The notes under the pieces: model-generated
Databases searched by the model: none
Seen by the model: the letters and a program-made list of their open reading frames with translations, nothing else
What the model was told of the DNA's origin: nothing
In this document: positions 47,253-55,982 of the stretch, one piece after another
Numbering within the stretch: the stretch's first letter is position 1
Layout of the letters: each line of letters opens with the position of its first letter
NCBI RefSeq assembly: GCF_016862915.1
Contig: NZ_BONW01000044.1
Coordinates: 124,001-188,000, forward strand
Origin: Plantactinospora endophytica
GTDB taxonomy: Bacteria; Actinomycetota; Actinomycetes; Mycobacteriales; Micromonosporaceae
DNA: 64,000 nt
Reading direction: 5' to 3'
Program-made: the position numbers and the translations under genes

Positions 47253-48101
47253 ATGTCCGCTCCCCGCCGCACCACCACCCTGCTCTCCACACTCCTCACC
47301 GCCGTCGTCCTCGTCACCTCGGTCGGACTCGTCGCCAGCCCGGCGAGCGCCGACCCCGGCCCGCCGCCCGCCTCGATGGCCAGCCTGGGTGACTCGATCA
47401 CCCGGGGTTTCAACGCCTGCGGCTGGTACGTCGACTGCCCGTCCCGCTCGTTCAGCACCGGCGACGACACCGGCGTGAACAGCCACTACCTGCGCATCCG
47501 AGCGGTGAACCCGGCGATCAACGGTCGCAACCACAACGACGGCGAGTCCGGCGCCGAGTCCGCGGACATGGCCGGCCAGGCCGACGCCGCCGTCTCGCAG
47601 GGCGTCGGCTACGTGACGATGCTGATCGGCGCGAACGACGCCTGCGCCAGCTCCGAGTCGGGCATGACCCCGGTGACGACGTTCCGGAGCAACATCGACG
47701 CGGCACTGGGTCGGCTGAAGTCCGGGCTGCCGAACGCCCGGGTGTTCGTGATCAGCGTCCCCGACATCCAGCGACTCTGGTCGGTCGGCCGGAGCAGTTT
47801 CGCCGCCCGTTCGGCCTGGTCGCTCTTTGGCATCTGCCAGGCGATGCTGGCCAACCCGACCTCCAACGCGCAGGCCGACGTGGACCGGCGCAACCGGGTA
47901 CGGCAACGGGTGGTCGACTACAACACCCAGCTCGCCCAGGCCTGCGCCGCGTACGGGTCGAACTGCCTCTTCGACGGCAACGCGGTGTTCAACTACCCGT
48001 TCGCGCTCGGGCAGTTGTCCGGCTGGGACTACTTCCACCCCAACGCCTCCGGGCAGCAGGCACTGGCCCAGATCTCGTACGCCGCCGGTTTCGGCTGGTA
48101 G
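47253..48101 (+). CDS. Secreted SGNH/GDSL hydrolase
   Basis: 282 residues from ATG 47253 (CGGAGG upstream). Signal peptide 1-33 ending ASA. Block I SLGDSITRG with Ser48; block III GANDAC supplies the oxyanion Asn; block V DYFHPN near the C-terminus supplies Asp and His. Resembles actinobacterial secreted lipase/esterases with three disulfides (several Cys visible). Likely acts on lipids or acyl esters outside the cell; the natural substrate is unknown. Ends at a strong hairpin. Confidence 0.92.
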   Translation: MSAPRRTTTLLSTLLTAVVLVTSVGLVASPASADPGPPPASMASLGDSITRGFNACGWYVDCPSRSFSTGDDTGVNSHYLRIRAVNPAINGRNHNDGESGAESADMAGQADAAVSQGVGYVTMLIGANDACASSESGMTPVTTFRSNIDAALGRLKSGLPNARVFVISVPDIQRLWSVGRSSFAARSAWSLFGICQAMLANPTSNAQADVDRRNRVRQRVVDYNTQLAQACAAYGSNCLFDGNAVFNYPFALGQLSGWDYFHPNASGQQALAQISYAAGFGW

Positions 48102-48109
48102 CAGTGGTC

Positions 48110-48146
48110 GGGCGGGCCGCCGGAGACCGTTCCGGCGGCGCCGCCC
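48110..48146. terminator. Terminator between SGNH hydrolase and HxlR genes
   Basis: GGGCGGGCCGCCGGA pairs with TCCGGCGGCgCCGCCC (one bulge, six-base loop) nine bases past the hydrolase stop. The remaining stretch to 48290 shows no gene. Confidence 0.75.
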
Positions 48147-48290
48147 GCGCGGCACGACCGACGCCGCCAAGCCGCTGGTCGCCCAGCCGCGCCGCTTCCG
48201 GTCCGTCCCGCTCCCCGGCTCGGCGCAGCGATGCCACGCTCGCACCGGTGCCACGCCGTTGCACGGGATCCCGGACGCCGCCCGGGTCGC

Positions 48291-48767
48291 TCAGTTCCGA
48301 CGCCGCGCGCCGGGGCCGGGGCGGGGCAGCACGTCCCGGGGCGAGGCCACGTCATGGCCGTCCGCACAGCGCAGCACGACCCGCACCTCGGCGGCACAGT
48401 CCCGGTGCACGGTCCGCAACGGCGGGCCGCCCGGGTCGGCGAGATAGCGGTCGCCCCACTCCAGCACCGCCACCAGCACCGGCCACAGGTCGAGTCCCTT
48501 CTCCGTGAGCCGGTACTCCTGCCGCAGCCGGGCACCCGGCTCCCGGTACGGCTCGCGGCGCAGTACGCCCTCGTCGACCAGCATCGCCAGCCGGTCGGTG
48601 AGCACCTGACGGGGAATCCCGGTGCGCTGGCGCATGTCGTCGAAGCGCCGGATCCCGCTGAACACCTCGCGCAGCACGACGATGGTCCAGCGCTCGCCGA
48701 GGATCGTCATGGCGCGCCCGATGGTGCAGTTCTCGACCGACCAGTCAAGCGCCTCGGGTGCCACCAT
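48291..48767 (-). CDS. HxlR-family transcriptional regulator
   Basis: 158 residues from ATG 48767. Winged helix with the HxlR signature CTIGRAMTILGERWTIVVLREVFSGIRRFDDMRQRTGIPRQVLTDRLAMLVDEGVL (about 14-70); the N-terminal Cys may be redox-sensitive as in HypR/YodB-type members, but this is untested. Divergent from a hotdog thioesterase gene, with an inverted repeat in the 55-base gap that likely regulates both. Confidence 0.9.
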   Translation of the reverse strand: MVAPEALDWSVENCTIGRAMTILGERWTIVVLREVFSGIRRFDDMRQRTGIPRQVLTDRLAMLVDEGVLRREPYREPGARLRQEYRLTEKGLDLWPVLVAVLEWGDRYLADPGGPPLRTVHRDCAAEVRVVLRCADGHDVASPRDVLPRPGPGARRRN

Positions 48768-48777
48768 GTGGCAAAGG

Positions 48778-48800
48778 CTAAGTCTCGTTGACAGACTCAG
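48778..48800. promoter_or_regulatory. HxlR operator candidate
   Basis: CTAAGTCT-cgttgac-AGACTCAG is an imperfect dyad (seven of eight positions) centred between the divergent HxlR and thioesterase starts. Confidence 0.55.
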
Positions 48801-48822
48801 CAACCCCTGGGAAGCTCCGTCC

Positions 48823-49443
48823 ATGACGCAGACTCAGCCTGGCCGGCGCCACCGTACCTTCTCCTGGGCCGACCCGGCGGCCAGCGCCGCCCAGCTCGGC
48901 CAGCGCACCGGGCTCGAACTGCTGCACGCCATGATCGCCGGCGAGCTGGCCGGACCGCCGGTGATGGAACTGATCGGGATGGACCGGATGACCGCCGAGG
49001 AGGGCCGGGTCTCGGTCGAGATGACCGCGCGGGAGTTCCACTACAACCCGCTCGGCACGGTGCACGGCGGTGTGCTGTCGATCCTGCTGGACACCGCCGC
49101 CGCCTGCGCCGTGCACACCACGCTGCCCGCCGGGGTGGGCTACACCACGATGGATCTCAACGTGAAGTTCCTCCGTCCGGTGACCGTGCGGAGCGGAACG
49201 CTGCGTTGCGAGGGCACGGTCATCCAGCGGGGCCGCCGGACCGCCCTCGCGGAGGCACGGCTGACCGACGGGACCGGCCGCCTGGTCGCGCACGCCACCT
49301 CGTCCTGCCTGATCTTCGAAACCCCGACCGGGCCCGCTGCCGAGCCGTCCGGCACCACCTCCAACGGCCGTCTCGACACCTCCTCCGACCGCGTACCCGG
49401 CGTCTCGTCCGACGGTCGGCTCGGCGCCTCGCCGGTCGGCTAA
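48823..49443 (+). CDS. PaaI-type hotdog thioesterase
   Basis: 206 residues from ATG 48823. Hotdog fold at about 30-165; the catalytic-loop motif NPLGTVHGGVLSILLDTAAA is typical of PaaI/YbgC-like acyl-CoA thioesterases, followed by TTMDLNVKFLRPV. The final 40 residues are a low-complexity tail (NGRLDTSSDRVPGVSSDGRLG). Probably hydrolyses aryl- or acyl-CoA; paired with and likely repressed by the HxlR gene. Confidence 0.87.
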   Translation: MTQTQPGRRHRTFSWADPAASAAQLGQRTGLELLHAMIAGELAGPPVMELIGMDRMTAEEGRVSVEMTAREFHYNPLGTVHGGVLSILLDTAAACAVHTTLPAGVGYTTMDLNVKFLRPVTVRSGTLRCEGTVIQRGRRTALAEARLTDGTGRLVAHATSSCLIFETPTGPAAEPSGTTSNGRLDTSSDRVPGVSSDGRLGASPVG

Positions 49444-49571
49444 CACGGGCGGCTCGGCGTCGCACTGGTCGGACAGTGCCGACGGCTCGGTGCCCGGCAC
49501 GGTCGGTCGGCGACTCGCCGGACGGCTGGCACGGTCGGTCTGCTGCCCAGCGGTGGCCGCAGGCGGAGCTG

Positions 49572-51791
49572 TCAGAGGCGGGCGGGCGGGGGCCGGTAGC
49601 CGAGCAGCCCGTCCCCGGTCGCCACCACCAGCAACTCGGGCAGCGCCACGAGGGCGGTCACCGGGGCGGTCAGCTCGACCACCTGGCCCGGTATCCCCAC
49701 ACCGTCGAGCGGGTGCCACCGGAGCACACTGCCGTCGACCGCCACCAGCCAGTTGACCGGGTCGGCCGGGACGACGGCGAGCGAACGTACCGGCCGGGTG
49801 GCTGTCAGCACGACGGCGGGCTCGGGTGCCACCTCGTCGATCGCCGGTGCGGCGGGCCGCGCAGACCGGACCAGGTCGGTGAGGTCGACGCAGCGGACCT
49901 GCCCGTTCCGACCGGCGGCGAAGACCAGGCCGCGCCCGTCGACGGTGGCGGTCGCCACGGCGTACGCGACACCGCCGTGCCCGTCCAGCACCGTACGGCC
50001 CGGCGACCCCCAGGCGTCCAGCTCCCAGAGTCGTACGGTGTCGTCGTCGGCGGCGGTCAGCCCGACGGGTATCCCGGCCAGCTCGCCGATCGCCACCGCC
50101 CGGATCCGGCCGGAGTGCGCAGTCACCGGGCCGTCCAGCCGACCACTCGCCACGTCCAGCAGGAACAGCGCGGCTCCGGCGGCCAGCAGCAGCACCCGAC
50201 GGCCGTACACCAGGCCCGAGGCGGCTGGGCCCACCGCTCCCGCGCCAGATCGCACCGTGCCGGCCGGACCGGCGTCTCCGGCCGGCACCGTTGCGATCCG
50301 CGCACCGGTTTGGGGGTCCCACAGTTCCAGGCGATCCGGGCCGGGCCCGGCCAGCACCGGGTGCTCCCCCGGCACCAGCGTTGCCCCGGCGGGAATCCCG
50401 TCGAGCGGCAACCCGACCTCCTCACCGGTGACGGGATCGAACCCGCGAACCTGCTCACCGGGCAACTCCGCGAGCAGTACGGAACGGCCGGCGACCCCTG
50501 CCACAGCAAGGCGGTAACCGGCAAGATCTCCGAGATCCCGCCCCTCGGGCAGGTCGTCAGAGCGCAGCTCAGCAGAGCCCGGATCGGCAGAGCGCAGCTC
50601 GGCAGAACGCAGGTCGGCAGAGCCCGGGTCGGCGGCGGGCAGGCCAGCAGGGGGCGGATTGGCGGAGGGTGGTTCGGCGGCGGGCGGGTCGGGCCGGAAC
50701 GGGTACGGCTGCTCCGGGTCCCAGACCCACACCAGGCCCGCGCCGTCCCCGGTGACCAGCATCGGCCGTCCAGAGATCTCCACCGCGATCGTCCGGGTCG
50801 GCGCCGCCTCGTACGGATAGCGGAACGCCTCGCCCAGTTGCCGGCCGCTCTCCGGTAGCCAGGCCCGTACGGTCGCGTCGTCACCGCTCCACAGCACCGC
50901 ACGGTCGCCGAGCCGGCCGGCGAGTACGGAGTTGACCTGGCCGGTGTGCCCGGTGAACGGCGGACCGAGCGGCCGGCCGTCGCGTACGTCCCAGGACTGG
51001 GCCACCCGACCGGCGGCGCCGAGCAGGATCCGCCGGCCCTGCCAGTCGGCGAACCCCAGCACGGTGACCAGCCCCGAGACCTCGAAGCCGTGCTCGCCGA
51101 GCGACTCGACCCGGAGGTCGTCGCCGGTGCCCGGTACCAGGTCGAGCCGCCACAGCGACACCCGACCGGCGCTGGTGCCGACCGCCAGTACGACCGCCTC
51201 CCCCACCTCGGTCGCGGCCAGTACGCTGATCCGCTCGCCACCGGTCCGGAGGGTGTGTAGCCGGGTCCCCCGGTCGGCGCCGAGCGACCAGATTTCCACG
51301 TGCGGCGATCCGCCGGTCAGTACCGCGATCGGGCGGCCGGCCAGCGTTACGGTCGCCAGGGAGCGCACGTCGCCACACCACTGCCGCCAGCGGGACCGTC
51401 CACTGTCGAGGTCACTGACCTGGAGGTACCCGGCACCGGCACCCGAGACGATCAACTGCTCGCCGTCGATCCGGGTGGTCGCGGAGGCCCTCGCGTGGGC
51501 CCGTTCGTCCACGGCGCCGACCAGTCCGCCGTCCAGCAGATCGAGCACCACCCGGGCCCCGGCATAGCTGGTGACCAGCGCGCGCGGCCGGCCGGTGCGG
51601 TCGTCGACGAAGCCGTCCAGCGCGGTCACCCAGGCCGGCACCGGCTGGTACGGCCCGGGTCGCGCCGGCAGCGGCCGCGGTTGCCGGCCCGCGACGCCCC
51701 GAGTCCAGAGCGGCCGGCCGGTCCAGGCCGGTTCGACAGGGGCACGGCGGACGGACCATTCCGGCGTACGCCGGCTCGCTCCGCCGGTCAT
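49572..51791 (-). CDS. WD40-like beta-propeller protein
   Basis: 739 residues of beta-propeller repeats, e.g. GHTGQVNSVLAGRLGDRAVLWSGDDATVRAW, HSGRIRAVAIGELAGIPVGLTAADDDTVRLWEL and HGGVAYAVATATVDGRGLVFAAGRNGQVRCVDL; probably two propellers. Between them (about residues 375-410) lies a low-complexity spacer with SADLRSAELRSADPGSAEL repeats. No kinase, protease or NACHT domain and no signal peptide, so it is likely a cytoplasmic scaffold of unknown role. Convergent with the thioesterase gene. Confidence 0.85.
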   Translation of the reverse strand: MTGGASRRTPEWSVRRAPVEPAWTGRPLWTRGVAGRQPRPLPARPGPYQPVPAWVTALDGFVDDRTGRPRALVTSYAGARVVLDLLDGGLVGAVDERAHARASATTRIDGEQLIVSGAGAGYLQVSDLDSGRSRWRQWCGDVRSLATVTLAGRPIAVLTGGSPHVEIWSLGADRGTRLHTLRTGGERISVLAATEVGEAVVLAVGTSAGRVSLWRLDLVPGTGDDLRVESLGEHGFEVSGLVTVLGFADWQGRRILLGAAGRVAQSWDVRDGRPLGPPFTGHTGQVNSVLAGRLGDRAVLWSGDDATVRAWLPESGRQLGEAFRYPYEAAPTRTIAVEISGRPMLVTGDGAGLVWVWDPEQPYPFRPDPPAAEPPSANPPPAGLPAADPGSADLRSAELRSADPGSAELRSDDLPEGRDLGDLAGYRLAVAGVAGRSVLLAELPGEQVRGFDPVTGEEVGLPLDGIPAGATLVPGEHPVLAGPGPDRLELWDPQTGARIATVPAGDAGPAGTVRSGAGAVGPAASGLVYGRRVLLLAAGAALFLLDVASGRLDGPVTAHSGRIRAVAIGELAGIPVGLTAADDDTVRLWELDAWGSPGRTVLDGHGGVAYAVATATVDGRGLVFAAGRNGQVRCVDLTDLVRSARPAAPAIDEVAPEPAVVLTATRPVRSLAVVPADPVNWLVAVDGSVLRWHPLDGVGIPGQVVELTAPVTALVALPELLVVATGDGLLGYRPPPARL

Positions 51792-52114
51792 CGGCGGTTC
51801 GCCGTCCCGGAATGCAGACCTTCCGCCGGGCCGACGGCGGGCGAACGCAGAAACACGATCGGACGATCCCTTGTGGAAACGTGGTCGAAGCCAGATCTGT
51901 TGCCGGAATCGAATGGCGGATCGACCGGAACGAAAAGGAAATGATCAGGCAAGAACGCCGCATCGGCGATCAATCACCGCATCTTAGTCCGGCTGCTGTG
52001 CCCGGCTCGGCCCCTCGCAAGGAGCGGCATGCCCGACACGGGTGGCATGCCCGACACGAGAGGCACGACCGACACAACCAGGCGGAAGATCTGTCGGCTC
52101 CCGGCCGGAAATCC
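51792..52114. other. Intergenic region with 18-bp repeats, no gene seen
   Basis: Upstream of the beta-propeller gene (its promoter should lie near 51792-51990, which is comparatively A+T-rich at 51910-51990). At 52026-52079 three 18-bp units occur: GGCATGCCCGACACGGGT, GGCATGCCCGACACGAGA and GGCACGACCGACACAACC. Short open frames on both strands here show no start signal or family features. Confidence 0.6.
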
Positions 52115-52320
52115 CGACGCCCACCCGGTCGGGAATCCCGATGCCCACCCGAAAACGCCGATGCCCAACCGGAGATCCAAAATCCAAGCGGAGACCCCGA
52201 CGCCGAGCGGGAGGAGCCCGACGCCGAGCGGCAGATTCCGACGCCTAGACAGAGATGCCGACACCTAGACGGAGATGGCGATGCCTAGACGGAGATGCCG
52301 ATGCCTAGACGGAGAGCAGC
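52115..52320. repeat. 20-bp tandem array reiterating the urtE 3' end
   Basis: About eleven units of 19-24 bases. The four nearest urtE are almost identical (CGATGCCTAGACGGAGATGC on the plus strand) and each contains the complement of the last urtE codons and its TAG stop. Units further away decay gradually. The last unit (52299-52318) overlaps the real end of urtE. Confidence 0.85.
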
Positions 52321-53000
52321 GAATGAACGGACGGGTCGCGCAGGTCGCTCCGGTCACCGGCCCGGACCACCTCCCCGGCGTCCAGGATCACGAACCGGTC
52401 GGCGAGCCGCAGCGCCAGGTCCAGGTACTGCTCGACGAGCAGGATGGCCAGCCCGAGTTCGCTGTGCAGTCGCTGTACCGCCTCCTCGATCTCCAGGATG
52501 ATCGACGGCTGGATCCCCTCGGTCGGCTCGTCCAGCAGCAGCATCTTCGGACGACTGACCAGCGCGCGGGCGATGGCGAGCTGCTGCTGTTGGCCGCCGG
52601 AGAGGAAGCCGGCCCGCCGCTTCAGCAGCGCCGGCAGCGCCGGGAAGAGGTCGAGGGCCTCGTCCACCGCCCCCTGGCTGACCTGACCGGCCGCCTCCGC
52701 CGCCACCTGGAGGTTCTCCGCGACGGTGAGCTGCGGGAAGGTCTCGTGGCCGGGCGGCACGTACCCGAGACCCCGGCGTACCCGCTCGTGCGTCTTCAGC
52801 CCGGTGATGTCCTCACCTGCGAAGGAGACCCGACCGGCCCGGACCGGCAGTACGCCCATGATCGCCTTGAGCAGGGTCGTCTTGCCCACCCCGTTGCGGC
52901 CCATCACGCAGACCAGCGAGCCGCCCGGCGCGACCAGGTCCACCCCGAAGAGCACCTGCGCCCGCCCGTACGCCACGTCCAGGCCCTGCACCGTCAGCAT
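52305..53000 (-). CDS. urtE: Urea ABC transporter ATP-binding protein UrtE
   Basis: Second ATPase of the urea importer. About 231 residues from ATG 53000, which overlaps the urtD stop by one base; a GTG one codon earlier is possible. Walker A GRNGVGKTT, signature LSGGQQQQLAIARAL, Walker B LLLDEPTEGIQPSI; the last is characteristic of UrtE among LivF-like ATPases. Ends HSLLSV, where the coding sequence runs into the 20-bp repeat array. Confidence 0.95.
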   Translation of the reverse strand: MLTVQGLDVAYGRAQVLFGVDLVAPGGSLVCVMGRNGVGKTTLLKAIMGVLPVRAGRVSFAGEDITGLKTHERVRRGLGYVPPGHETFPQLTVAENLQVAAEAAGQVSQGAVDEALDLFPALPALLKRRAGFLSGGQQQQLAIARALVSRPKMLLLDEPTEGIQPSIILEIEEAVQRLHSELGLAILLVEQYLDLALRLADRFVILDAGEVVRAGDRSDLRDPSVHSLLSV

Positions 53001-53767
53001 CACGACGCCTCCTTGACCAGCTCGGCACTTTCCTTGCGGGTACGGCCGAGATACACCTCCTGCACCCGGGGATCGGCCTGCACCTGGGCCACCGTCCCCT
53101 CGCAGAGCAGCCGACCCTCGTGCAGCACGGTGACCGTACTGGCGAACCGGCGCAGGAAGTCCATGTCGTGTTCCACCACGATCACCGTGTGCTCCTTGGC
53201 GACCAGCCGGAGCAGTTCACCGGTCCGGGCCCGCTCGTCCCGGCTCATCCCGGCCACCGGCTCGTCCAGCAGCAGCAGGCTGGGCCGCTGGGCGAGCAGC
53301 ATGCCGATCTCCAGCCACTGCCGCTGGCCGTGCGAGAGCACCCCGGCCGGGCGCTCCGCCAACTCGGCCAGCCCGGTGATCTCCATCGCCTCGGCCACCT
53401 GGTCGGCGATGCCCCGCCGACGGCGCAGCAGCGTACCGAGCGGGCGTCGGAAGGTCGCCGCGAGATCGAGGTTCTCCAGCACGGTGAGCTGCTCGAAGAC
53501 CACCGACGTCTGGAAGGTACGGCCGATGCCGAGCCGGACGATCTGGTGCTCGCGGCGCCCCAGCAGTTCCTCGCCGGCGAAGCGTACGGAGCCGGAGGTG
53601 GGCCTGGTCAGACCGGTGATCACGTCGATCAGGGTGGTCTTGCCGGCCCCGTTCGGCCCGATCAGGAAGCGTAGTTCACCGGCGCTGACGGTGAAGTCGA
53701 GGTCGGTGACGGCCCGGAAGCCGGAGAAGACCACGTTCAGGCCACGTACCTGCAACAGCTCGGTCAT
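53000..53767 (-). CDS. urtD: Urea ABC transporter ATP-binding protein UrtD
   Basis: First ATPase of the importer (LivG-like). 255 residues: Walker A GPNGAGKTT, Q-loop GRTFQTSVVFEQLTVLENL, signature LSHGQRQWLEIGM, Walker B LLLLDEPVAGMSRDE (the SRDE form is typical of UrtD), and H-loop VVEHDMDFLR. Overlaps urtC by four bases. Confidence 0.95.
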   Translation of the reverse strand: MTELLQVRGLNVVFSGFRAVTDLDFTVSAGELRFLIGPNGAGKTTLIDVITGLTRPTSGSVRFAGEELLGRREHQIVRLGIGRTFQTSVVFEQLTVLENLDLAATFRRPLGTLLRRRRGIADQVAEAMEITGLAELAERPAGVLSHGQRQWLEIGMLLAQRPSLLLLDEPVAGMSRDERARTGELLRLVAKEHTVIVVEHDMDFLRRFASTVTVLHEGRLLCEGTVAQVQADPRVQEVYLGRTRKESAELVKEAS

Positions 53768-55050
53768 GCCGGCTCCTCTCCCCGCTGGGCGGCCACCGCC
53801 GGCACCCCGGTCGGCTCGATCTGGTCGGCGGGCCGCGCATCGTCCACCGGACGCGCGGGATCGACGGGGTCGGCCGAACCCGGCGGGGCGGATCCGTTGG
53901 CTGACGGCGTACCCGATGGGATCGGGGCCGCGACGGACCGGGACGGCGGGCGGCGCCGGTGCCGGACGGCGGCCCGGGCGTCGGCGGCGAGTCCGGCCAG
54001 GCCGCGCGGCGCCCAGATCATCACGATGACGAACATGGCGCCCTGGAGGTAGATCCAGTTGTCCGCCGACTCCTCGCTGAAGATGGTCTTGGCGTAGTTG
54101 ACCAGCAGCGCTCCGCCGACCGCGCCGGCCAGCGAGAACCGGCCGCCGATCGCCACCCCGATCAGCAGTTCGAGCGAGGCGACGATGCCCAGGTTGGCCG
54201 GGCTGAGCAGGCCGACCATCGGCACGAAGAGCGCACCGGCGATCCCGGCCATCCCGGCCGAGACGGCGAACGCGATGGTCTTCACCACGGCCGGCTCGTA
54301 GCCGAGGAACCGCACCCGGTCCTCGCCGTCCCGGACGGCCACCAGCAACTGCCCGAAGCGGCTACGACTCAACTGCCAGGCGAGCAGGAACATCGTTCCG
54401 AGCACCGCCACCACCACCAGGTAGAGGAACCGCTTGTCGCCCGGCTGGTAGAGGTCCAGGCCGTAGAACATCTGGAAGTTGGTCAGCCCGTTCGTGCCGC
54501 CGGTCAGCCCCTGCTGGCCGACCAGCAGGATCACGAAGGCGGCGGCCAGCGCCTGGGAGAGCACCGCGAAGTAGGCGCCCCGGACCCGCTGCCGGAAGAC
54601 CAGCAGGCCGAGCAGCACCGCGACGGTGACCGGCAGCAGCACCACCATGGCGAGCGCGAAGACCGGGTTGGCGAACGGCCGCCAGAGCGCCGGCAGGCTC
54701 TCCACCCCGCTCCAGACCATGAAGTCCGGCAGCCCGCCGGGGCCGGCCTCCCGCAGCTTCAGGTGCATGCCCATGGCGTAGCCGCCGAGGCCGAAGAAGA
54801 CGCCCTGGCCGAGGGTGAGCATGCCGCCCCGACCCCAGGCCAGGCCGATCCCGACCGCCACGATGGCGTAGCAGAGGTACTTGCCGAGCAGGTCCAGCCG
54901 GAACGGCGACAGCACCGCCGGAGCGACCGCCACCAGCAGCAGGCCGACCGCGACGAAGAGCGCCGGACCGGCCAGCCGCCGGGATCGGGACAGCGGCGCC
55001 GGACCGGGACCGGCCGTCCGGTCCGGCACGGTCGCGACCGCCCCGGTCAC
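53764..55050 (-). CDS. urtC: Urea ABC transporter permease UrtC
   Basis: Membrane permease, LivM-like, 428 residues with about ten helices up to residue 350. GRGGMLTLGQGVFFGLGGYAMGMHLKL is a family signature, and VRDGEDRVRFLGYEPAVVK is the cytoplasmic coupling loop facing the ATPases. The C-terminal 75 residues are a hydrophilic Pro/Ala/Asp-rich tail not needed for the fold. Overlaps urtB by four bases. Confidence 0.95.
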   Translation of the reverse strand: MTGAVATVPDRTAGPGPAPLSRSRRLAGPALFVAVGLLLVAVAPAVLSPFRLDLLGKYLCYAIVAVGIGLAWGRGGMLTLGQGVFFGLGGYAMGMHLKLREAGPGGLPDFMVWSGVESLPALWRPFANPVFALAMVVLLPVTVAVLLGLLVFRQRVRGAYFAVLSQALAAAFVILLVGQQGLTGGTNGLTNFQMFYGLDLYQPGDKRFLYLVVVAVLGTMFLLAWQLSRSRFGQLLVAVRDGEDRVRFLGYEPAVVKTIAFAVSAGMAGIAGALFVPMVGLLSPANLGIVASLELLIGVAIGGRFSLAGAVGGALLVNYAKTIFSEESADNWIYLQGAMFVIVMIWAPRGLAGLAADARAAVRHRRRPPSRSVAAPIPSGTPSANGSAPPGSADPVDPARPVDDARPADQIEPTGVPAVAAQRGEEPA

Positions 55051-55928
55051 GACAGTGCCCGGGTACGCACGACGAACATCCCCTGCGGGCGGAGCTGGAG
55101 GAATGCGATGATCACGGCGAACACCACCACCTTGGCGAAGCTGGCCCCGTTGTCAACCCAGAATTCGACGAAGCTGTTCAGGATGCCGAGGGCGAAGGCG
55201 GCGATGACCGCGCCCCGGAGCTGCCCGAGGCCGCCCGCGACGACCACCAGGAACGCGTCCACGATGTAGTTGGTGCCGAGGGTGGGCCCGACCGGGCCGA
55301 TCAGGGTCAGCGCGACCCCGGCCACCCCGGCCAGGCCGGAGCCGATGAAGAAGGTGAGCTGGTCGACCCGTTCGGTGGCCACCCCGCTGACCGCGGCGAG
55401 CTGCCGGTTCTGCATCACCGCCCGCATCCGGCGGCCGTGCCGCATCCGGGTCAGGTAGAGCCAGATCGCCACCACGCAGCCGACCGCGAGCACCATGATG
55501 AAGACCCGGTTGTACGGCAGCCGTACGCCACCGAGGTCGAGGCCGCCGGTGAGCCAGCCCGGGGCGCGTACCTGCACGTTCGGCGCACCGAAGATGTCCC
55601 GGGCGACCTGTTGCAGGATGAGGCTGATCCCCCAGGTGAGCAGCAGGGTGTCCAGCGGCCGGCCGTAGAAGTGCCGGATCGCCAGCCGTTCGAGGATCAG
55701 CCCCAGCACCCCGGCGACGGCGAACGCCACCGGCAGGGCGACCAGCACCGACTGCGTACCGACCAGCGGTTGCAGCAGGTACGCGGTGTAGGCGCCGGCC
55801 ATGATGAACTCGCCGTGGGCCATGTTGATCACGCCCATCTGACCGAACGTGAAGGTCAGACCGAGGGCGATCAGGAGCAGCACCGCTCCGATGCTCGCCC
55901 CGATCACCAGTTGGTTGAGTGTCGCCAT
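55047..55928 (-). CDS. urtB: Urea ABC transporter permease UrtB
   Basis: Second permease, LivH-like, 293 residues with about eight helices. GLTFTFGQMGVINMAHGEFIMAGAYTAYL is the typical first region; the coupling loop reads MRAVMQNRQLAAVSGVATERVDQLTF. ATG start. It lies 54 bases after urtA, the usual position for the binding-protein-first urt operon. Confidence 0.95.
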   Translation of the reverse strand: MATLNQLVIGASIGAVLLLIALGLTFTFGQMGVINMAHGEFIMAGAYTAYLLQPLVGTQSVLVALPVAFAVAGVLGLILERLAIRHFYGRPLDTLLLTWGISLILQQVARDIFGAPNVQVRAPGWLTGGLDLGGVRLPYNRVFIMVLAVGCVVAIWLYLTRMRHGRRMRAVMQNRQLAAVSGVATERVDQLTFFIGSGLAGVAGVALTLIGPVGPTLGTNYIVDAFLVVVAGGLGQLRGAVIAAFALGILNSFVEFWVDNGASFAKVVVFAVIIAFLQLRPQGMFVVRTRALS

Positions 55929-55982
55929 GGGCCGGCGCCTCCGTCCCGGTTCGCAGCCGTCAGTCGGGGATCCGTGCGGTAC

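Noticed and set aside
51974-52268. Short repetitive open frames on both strands over the urtE-proximal arrays.
   Set aside because: Open only because the repeat unit lacks stops in those frames; no Shine-Dalgarno and no homology features.
52115-52320. Considered as a CRISPR array.
   Set aside because: Units are contiguous 19-24 bp repeats without unique spacers, and there are no cas genes; the same reasoning excludes 4531-4714.
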